NCBI RefSeq assembly: GCF_910594005.1
Contig: NC_057823.1
Span: forward strand, 101,480,015 to 101,544,014
Direction: 5' to 3'
Origin: Cervus elaphus
Lineage: Eukaryota; Chordata; Mammalia; Artiodactyla; Cervidae
Length of the DNA stretch: 64,000 nt
The position numbers were made by a program, and so were the translations under genes. Positions within the stretch are counted from its first letter, which is position 1. Every line of letters starts with the position of its first letter. Under the pieces are notes generated by a model. That model searched no databases. It was not told the DNA's origin and saw nothing but the letters and a program-made list of their open reading frames with translations. Shown here one piece after another: positions 57,985-64,000 of this stretch.

Positions 57985-58194
57985 TTCCCATGTGGCGCTA
58001 GTGGTAAAGAACCAGTCTGCCAATGTAGGAAACATAAAAGACATGGATTTGATCCCTGGGTTGGGAAGATACCCTGGATTAGGGCAGGGAAACCCACTCC
58101 AGTATTCTTGCCTGGAGAATCCCATGGACAGAGGAGCCTGGTGAGCTACAGTCATAGCGATGCAGAAAGTCAGACACGACTGAAGCGCTGAATA
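57985..58194 (+). mobile_element. Bov-tA SINE
   Basis: gttcccatgtggcgctagtg to cacgactgaagcgctgaata. Confidence 0.92.
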
Positions 58195-58773
58195 ACAGAA
58201 GGTTCTTCTTCTTCCAAACAGTGGAGCACATTGTACATTGTATTTTGCTCACACGTTTTATCTCCTCTATGCTATTTCCTTCTTGGAGCCGGTGGGGGGA
58301 ACGATTCGTTCTTATCACTCACGACGCCTAGCAGAGACCCAGGCTTCAGCAAGTCTTCACTGAACGCAGACATAAAAAACAAATGGTGCAGAGGCAGAGC
58401 GTTTCTTTCTCTCTCAGAACAACCGGACACAGCATTAAAGCAGAGAGATCAAAACTAATTGCTGGAACGAGAAGTAGGTGCCATTTAGCATTCACGGCAT
58501 CTGTACCCAGGGCGGCCTTGGTAAAGTGTGTAATCAGCTCATAACACACGGTATCCAGAGTGACCTCTGTGCTCATCACAGCGCCATTCTCTTCAGCCCG
58601 TTGGTTGCCTCTGTGGCCTGTGAGATGGAAAGCTTCCCAAAATAGAGAGCGGGGATGAGGTCAACTCCGACGGGAGGGAATCAAAGCTAGAGGGCACCTT
58701 GTCGCCCCGCAGCAGGCTGTTCCTTCAGCAAAGCACTTTGTTTCCCATCCTCGATAAAAGTGGAGGTACTCAC
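58195..58773. other. Unique DNA next to the CpG island
   Basis: A minus-strand frame 58579-58346 (STEVTLDTVCYELITHFTKA) is open and has reasonable composition but no donor, so I do not call it an exon. Confidence 0.4.
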
Positions 58774-59230
58774 CCAGAGCCGAGGTGAGGCCTCTGGAGA
58801 GCGTGAGGGAGGTGAGAGGCGGCATTCATCTCCAGAGTGGCAGGTCTGGGGCGGAAATAGGACCATGAAACAAAATGGCGTTCATAGAAAAGCCGCCGTG
58901 TGATCAGTGCCGGGTGTTCCGGGCCAGGAGGACGTGAGGTTCTGCCCAGCTCAGCCAGGAGAAGGCTGCTTAAACTCTGCGAGAAAAGTCTGGAGCCACA
59001 AGTGACCCGCGGGCAGTGGGGAACAGAGCGAACAGTGAGCGAGGCCAAATGGTTCGGAGGTCCGGCAGGAAGGGAGGAGGCACGCCGTGTTTGGAAACTC
59101 ATGCGGACGACTTCCTCTTCCGGTCCCACTTCGGAGAGCTCCGTGCGAAGCCTCAGCGCCCCCCGTGGACACTCCCGCGGCTCGTGGGGAAGATGACAAG
59201 GACTTCCGGTGCTGCTCCCGTGTGCAGCAC
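58774..59230 (-). other. Candidate first exon of a minus-strand transcript
   Basis: The minus strand shows CTCTGG|gtgagtacc at 58774/58773, close to the ideal donor. The region upstream is CpG-dense. A frame from ATG at 59129 stays open for 119 codons up to the donor, and a later in-frame ATG gives MNAASHLPHALQRPHLGS before the splice. Neither resembles a known domain, so this may be 5' UTR. Its strand matches the tandem-PH gene 17 kb to the left, whose 5' exons are missing, but nothing proves the link. Confidence 0.35.
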
Positions 59231-59340
59231 CCCTGACAGGAGCCTCTCTGCTGAGAGGACGGAGCTAGGCCCCCCGGTGCTGACGGAGGGAGGTGTAGCC
59301 GCGCGGGGAGGTGGAGCTGGGGTTGGTGAGGTCCTCGCCA
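58840..59340. promoter_or_regulatory. CpG island with ETS-like motifs
   Basis: CpG dinucleotides are frequent by eye (for example gccgccgtgtg, acccgcggg, tcccgcggctcg), against strong depletion elsewhere in the window. The ETS-family core cttccggt occurs at 59117-59124 and 59203-59210. This is the pattern of a TATA-less mammalian promoter. Direction is suggested as minus by the donor at 58774. Confidence 0.6.
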
Positions 59341-60244
59341 GGAAGTCCTGCAGGCCAGCTCCTGGGAGGGCTGAGGGCTGATTATTTCAGTCTTCTGTCT
59401 GGGAAGGAAAGGCCTCTTGTGTGACAGGGCAGCCCTGTTGGTCTCCTGTGGGATTTTCCCCCTTCTCTGGGTCCGCAGTTCCCAAGCTGGCGTTTCAGAC
59501 AGCTCTGCAGTGAGAGGGCTGTGGGCAGACCACAACCTGAAATCTGGTATATAGGACTCACGCTCTCACTGCAAACAGCCAAGGGGGGCCTGGCCTGCAG
59601 ACTGGAGGAGAAGAGTACTCAGAGGGGTTCGGCAAATGGTGCTGGGGGTGCAAGAACTGTCACGTTCCCCCTCTTTGCCACTCTGGAGAAAATCCTTCTT
59701 AATTCTTGGAAGGAGGAAGTTCTGTGGAGCCTCAAATTAGACCACAAGTGCACATTTATCCTCTCAAAGGCATCCACTTCAGTGCCCACTTCTATCTTTG
59801 ACCTTGGCTTTTCCATTCTTTATGACAGTACAGAACCAAAGAGTGTGCCTTTAGACTTATTCAGTCTGGGCTCTGAGCTGTTTTTCCCACTGGCTAGATG
59901 TTCTGATTCGTAAGTAAACTATGTGTGTGTCAAATCAGTACCTGGTAGGGCAGTACTTGCTTTCTAAGGCTGATGACTCTACTGTGCCAATGGTACCCAG
60001 GGGTTCCAGCGCCTGCCAAAACAAAGGATGGTTTAGGAGCAGAGTTTGGCAAGTCCTACCATCCCTGTCTTCAAAATTTATCTCCAGGACGCCTCCTTAT
60101 CTCAGGTCTGCACGGCTTTCATGATTTTTGTACAGACCTTCCTGTCTGGATCCCCGTAACAGTGTCTCAGCCGGCCTCCAGTCTTACCCTTCATCCCCTC
60201 CACGTCATTCTCCACTCAGAAGCTGTGTAGGGATTGCATTTATT
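59341..60244. other. Unique DNA flanking the CpG island
   Basis: Plus-strand frame 59521-59913 (130 codons) is open but without domain or splice support. No repeat recognised. Confidence 0.45.
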
Positions 60245-60700
60245 TCCTATTTCTGCTGTAGCAAATTGCTGCAAATGTAGTGGCTTAACACGATATACAT
60301 TGATTCTCTTTTAGTCTGCAAGTCAGAAGTCAGAGATCACATTCCTGGGCCAAAATCGGGGTGTCAGTAGGGCTGCCTCCCTTATAGATTCTCTGGGGGA
60401 GAGTCTGTTTCTTTCCCTTTTCCAGCTTGCATTCCTAGGCTCATGGCCCAACAGCACTCAACCTTTGCTTCTTTTGTCATGTGTTCTTTTCTGAGTCTGG
60501 CTCTGCCGCCTCCCTCTTACAGGGATCCTTGTGATAACAATGGATAATCCAGGATACTCTCCCCACCTCCGTATCTTTGATTACCCTCCCACCTCCTTAT
60601 CTTTAATTACCCTCCCACCTCCATATCTATTGCCATGTAAGGTAATAAATTCACAGGTTCTGGGAATTCAGATGTGGAGGGCAGCATTATTCTACCCTGT
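60245..60700 (+). repeat. Old mammalian interspersed repeat, second copy
   Basis: Same family as 5047-5420: gtagtggcttaacacg, gtctgtttctttcccttttc, ctccctcttacagggatcct and gccatgtaaggtaataaatt. It contains an expanded 25-26-bp unit (see findings). Confidence 0.65.
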
Positions 60701-60739
60701 GCACCATGCCTCTCAGCTGGCTGAGATCCATCCATGACT

Positions 60740-60915
60740 TCCTGTGACAAATAAAACCCACATTCCAGTACAAGGCTTGCAAGGCTCTGCCCGCTTCTCC
60801 AACCATTTCTCCAACCAGCCTTTTCCTGGCCCTCTGCTCCTGTCACCCTGGCCTGTGCCTGCTCCTCTTAAAACCTTGGGCCATTTTGTTTTGAGGGTCT
60901 TGGTGGTGGTTGCTC
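60740..60915 (+). repeat. L2 LINE fragment (ancient)
   Basis: acattccagtacaaggcttg, ctctgcccgcttctccaacc and accctggcctgtgcctgctc. Confidence 0.55.
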
Positions 60916-60917
60916 TC

Positions 60918-61141
60918 TCTGGTTCAGTTTCAGTTCAGTCAACTTGATCGTGTCCAATTCTCTGCAACCCCATGGACTGCAGCCCACCAGGTCTCCCTGT
61001 CCATCACCAACTCCCAGAGCTTATTCAAATACATGTCCATTGAATCAGTGATGCCATCCAACCGTCTGATCCTCTGTTGTCCCCTTTTCCTCCTGCCTTC
61101 AATCTTTCCCAGCATCAGGGTCTTTTCCAATGAATCAGCGC
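60918..61141 (-). mobile_element. BovB 3'-terminal fragment
   Basis: tttcagttcagtcaacttga to tcaatctttcccagcatcag and aatgaatcagc. The minus frame 61130-60939 is open (MEKTLMLGKIEGRRKRGQQR). Confidence 0.92.
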
Positions 61142-61189
61142 TTCTAGATTGTTCTTGTTTCAGATTCTCACAAAACTGTATGTTCTTTT

Positions 61190-61425
61190 ATTCTGGATCT
61201 CATCCTCTGGGAGACCACTCCTGGGAAATCTTTTTGAAAGGAGCCTTCACCCTGGTCACTAATACCCCAGAATTTAATTTTACGTATCACACTCGGTAGT
61301 AAGACCATTTATGTATTTATCATCTCTCTCGCCACAATGTAAGCTCAATGGGAGCAGGCACCATTCTGTTTTGTTTATCAACAGGATCACCAGTGTCTAC
61401 CATGACACCTGACAAACAGCTGTTG
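61190..61425 (+). repeat. L2 LINE 3' end (ancient)
   Basis: ctctggggagaccac-like text, then gccacaatgtaagctcaatg and gggagcaggcaccattctgt. Confidence 0.75.
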
Positions 61426-61572
61426 TTCGACGACTCTCTTTTTACTGAAACAGAAGCATGACAACCCTAGGGGCAAGGTCAGCGTGAAGCATCTCTCTCC
61501 CCTTTGTGTATGCTGTTGCCTTTTCCATTCGTATGTGATTTACAAACATCATAATTGTCTAATATTTGCAGG

Positions 61573-61720
61573 AGACCTGGGTTCGATCCCTGGGTTGGGA
61601 AGATCCTCTGGAGAAGGGAACAGCTACCCACTCCAGTATTCTGGCCTGGAGAATTCCATGCACTATATAGTCCATGGGCTTGCAAAGAGTTGGACACGAC
61701 TGAATGACTTTCACTTTCAC
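61573..61720 (+). mobile_element. Bov-tA SINE, 5'-truncated
   Basis: Begins at the B-box region (gacctgggttcgatccctgg) and ends tgactttcactttcac. tttgcagg flanks it at 61565-61572 and 61721-61728, though the left copy overlaps SINE-like sequence. Confidence 0.9.
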
Positions 61721-61839
61721 TTTGCAGGTATATAGCAGAAGAGTTTCCAGTTATGGAATCTACTTTTTATTTTAAGGAAGAAATCTATCATTAATTATGC
61801 AGCTGTTGGTATTTGAGCTAAGACCTTTTGTTACTTAAT

Positions 61840-61985
61840 ACTCAAATATGCCCTGAGTGTCAAGCATTGTGGGTGCCACTTAACAGAAGAAGAAACTGAA
61901 GCTCATGTTAAATAACTTGTCTAAATTTACAAGGCTCGTAAGTAGTGGAGTGGAACCTGAATACAGCTTGTCTGACACCGTTACC
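61840..61985 (-). repeat. MIR SINE (ancient)
   Basis: gaagaagaaactgaagctca, ttaaataacttgtctaaatt and tggaacctgaatacagcttg. Confidence 0.75.
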
Positions 61986-62086
61986 AAACTCGGTACCCTT
62001 GCTGCTGTACATACCCGCATATTACAAATAGTGTAGCCAATACAAAAGACCTTTGACTGGGGGCTAAACTTACATTCTGATGGTGG

Positions 62087-62282
62087 TGGTGGTTTAGTCA
62101 CTAAGTTGTGTCTGACTCTTGTGACCCCATGGATTGTAGCCTGCCAGACTCCTCTGTCCATGGGATTTCTCAGGCAAGAATCCTGGAGTGGGTTTCCATT
62201 TCCTTCTCCAGGGGATCTTCCTGACCCAGGGATCGAACCCAGGTCTCTGCATTGCAGGCAGACTCTTCACTGACTGAGCTGC
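62087..62282 (-). mobile_element. Bov-tA SINE
   Basis: ggtttagtcactaagttgtg to cttcactgactgagctgc. Confidence 0.92.
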
Positions 62283-62284
62283 AA

Positions 62285-62332
62285 GTTCAGTTCAGTTGCT
62301 CAGTCGTGTCTGATTCTTTGCAACCCCAGGGA
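62285..62332 (-). mobile_element. BovB 3'-terminal scrap
   Basis: gttcagttcagttgctcagt then cgtgtctgattctttgcaac, under 50 bp, directly abutting the SINE. Confidence 0.75.
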
Positions 62333-62334
62333 AG

Positions 62335-62500
62335 ATTACAGTCTGATGCCACTTAGTAATTGTGTATGTATCCTTGAGTAACTGCCTTAGTCTTGGTGAA
62401 ATTTAACTTCCATATCTCATATCATTGTTATAAGAGTAAATGGCATAAGATGTGCCAGGTATCTAATACAGTGCCTGGAAGTAAAGTGAATGTTGACCAC
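62335..62500 (+). repeat. MIR SINE (ancient)
   Basis: gccacttagtaattgtgtat, ccttgagtaactgccttagt and gtatctaatacagtgcctgg. Confidence 0.75.
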
Positions 62501-63054
62501 ACGGGAGATCTAAAGTAGTATTAGTAGAAACCTTCTACTCTAATTTCTTCTTTGAGGTGTTTTTGCTTCCTTGTTTCCCTCTAATTTAAGGGAAACTTGA
62601 GAAAGAAGCTTGAAAGAAATGCCCCTGGTCAATAGGGGCATTGGGTCATTAGGGTCAATAGGGTCCCTGGCCTATATTTTCATCATCATTTCTTCCTGTC
62701 ACAAATGTTCTCAAGCTTAGCTTCACTGAAACAGGTTTTTTCCCCATCAATATTGAATATTTTGTAAATCAGAGTTTTCAGGGGAGAATAAACACTTGTC
62801 AGTGGTGAGATGCAGTTCTCGGGGGCAGCATTTCATCTAGGATGCAGAATGCTGAAGAACGAAATGGTCTCCCAAGTGGATTAGAGAAAGTGCCCCCAGA
62901 CCCAGCAGTGTACCCCTTCATAAACTGCCCCCCTAGTGGAATGTTTTTGGAAAGCTATGCTTTTCCTATCCACCAGGAAGTTAATGAAGTTTAGTAACGT
63001 AAGCTCTCCTGCTAACAATTTCTTTTCCAGATACCGCTTCATGTTGCCATATTT
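62501..63054. other. Non-coding unique DNA
   Basis: A small hairpin (gcccctggtcaataggggc) and repeated gggtca/agggtcaataggg strings near 62620-62670. No gene. Confidence 0.5.
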
Positions 63055-63265
63055 AAAAGGCAAGTCTGTTAAAAAATGTTAATATGAATACGTCATACCC
63101 TTGCTTAAAGTCTCCAGTGAGTCCTTTCAGAAAGAAGCCCAAACACCTTTCATTGTTCAATAAATCTACCATTTCATCCCAACCTACCTGGAGAGCTCCA
63201 TTTCTTGATGCTATTTCCCATTCCTTTAACTGCTGCCTCAGTACACCCTCCACTTCATGGAGAAG
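63055..63265 (+). repeat. L2 LINE fragment (ancient)
   Basis: cccttgcttaaagtctccag, gtcctttcagaaagaagccc and catttcatcccaacctacct. Confidence 0.65.
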
Positions 63266-63464
63266 CTGCTGTTAGTCATCCTTCACTCTCAGACTGGGAG
63301 GTAAGCATGAGGACATGGGCATGTTTTTGTTCACAAGAGCACTGTGAGTGACATCTGCATACTTTACGGATCAGAAGGTATTTCCTAATGTGATTTAAAT
63401 CTCACCAGTCCAAGATTTGGATTGACCAAACCCATGGGAAGTAAAATATCTTTATAGGCAGCTA

Positions 63465-63811
63465 GGGTGGTTGAGAGTCCCTTGGACAGCAAGGAGATCC
63501 AACCAGTCCATCGTAAAGGAAATCAGTCCTGAATATTCATTGGAAGGACTGATGCTGAAGCTGAAACTCCAGTACTTCGGCCACCTGATGCAAAGAACTG
63601 ACTCATTGGAAAAGACCCTTATGCTCGGAAAGATTGAGGGCAGGAGGAGAAGGAGATGACAGAGGATGAGACGGTTGGATGCCTTCACTGACTCAATGGA
63701 CATGAGTTTGAGTAAACTCTGGGAGTTGGTGATAGACAGGGAGGCCTGGCGTGCTGCAGTCCATGGGGTCACAGAGTCAGATACGACTGAGCGACTGAAC
63801 TGAACTGAACT
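63465..63811 (+). mobile_element. BovB 3' fragment (0.35 kb)
   Basis: ttgagagtcccttggacagc to the (gaact)n end. The open frame 63471-63659 matches the RT C-terminus (MRVPWTARRSNQSIVKEISP). Confidence 0.93.
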
Positions 63812-64000
63812 GGCAACCCTGCAGTGAGCAGATCTATTGGCAGCATTTTCCAGTAGCATTTGCTCACTTTCTGTCTCTGTTTCACATTTTGGTAATTCTC
63901 AAAATATTTCCAACTTTTTCATTATTACTATATTTGTTGTGGTGATCTATGATCAGAGATCCTTGATGTTACTATTGTAAATTTTTAGGACTCCATGCTG
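63812..64000. other. Unique DNA at the right edge
   Basis: No recognisable feature. Confidence 0.5.

Noticed and set aside
58346..58579. Minus-strand frame with STEVTLDTVCYELITHFTKA
   Set aside because: Composition looked protein-like, but no donor follows and no family was recognised.
58951..59535. 194-codon minus frame over the CpG island
   Set aside because: GC-rich sequence has few stops by chance, and there is no domain. The splice-bounded 58774 candidate is more economical.
1..64000. CRISPR array, operon, prokaryotic defence or phage system
   Set aside because: Repeat content, intron-exon structure and base composition are those of a ruminant nuclear genome. The direct repeats are SINEs, LINEs and a minisatellite.

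Overview
This 64 kb window is nuclear DNA from a ruminant, most likely a bovid. The evidence is its repeat content: many Bov-tA and BOV-A2 SINEs, several BovB (RTE-clade) LINE copies, and bovine-type L1 3' ends, over older mammalian MIR, L2 and L1 debris. There are no operons, CRISPR arrays or prokaryotic features. Most long open frames lie inside BovB or are antisense shadows of SINEs.

Layout. 1-285 is a 75-bp minisatellite running off the left edge. 0.6-25 kb is dense nested retrotransposon DNA (six BovB pieces, about a dozen SINEs, L1 ends) with one orphan plus-strand exon-like block at 13835-13899 and a weak possible partner at 23899-24066. 26-42 kb holds the one gene I can reconstruct: five minus-strand exons (41766-41923, 39963-40005, 37916-38102, 28273-28408, 26272-26371) with GT-AG borders and compatible phases. 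They encode the last 207 residues of a protein ending in two pleckstrin-homology (PH) domains. I do not recognise which gene it is. Its 5' part lies at higher coordinates. 42-58 kb is intronic or intergenic, with an L1 bounded by inverted arms (44213-45129) and a near-full-length BovB (46941-49995) with a target-site duplication. 58.8-59.3 kb is CpG-dense with two ETS-like motifs and a strong minus-strand splice donor, a candidate promoter and first exon for a minus-strand transcript, possibly the same gene. The last 5 kb is L2, MIR, SINE and BovB fragments.

How it fits together. The gene supplies a membrane/phosphoinositide-type adaptor C-terminus. The rest is retrotransposon history that can be partly ordered by nesting: BovB into SINE, L1 end into BovB, two SINEs into one L1 target site, SINE into MIR. 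The most unusual structures are the inverted duplication of an L1 3' junction that includes non-L1 flank, the in-frame 75-bp minisatellite, and the twice-used SINE target site. I found no convincing new molecular system. Repeat family names come from recognising consensus text by eye, and ends are usually good to about 5-20 bp unless a target-site duplication fixes them.
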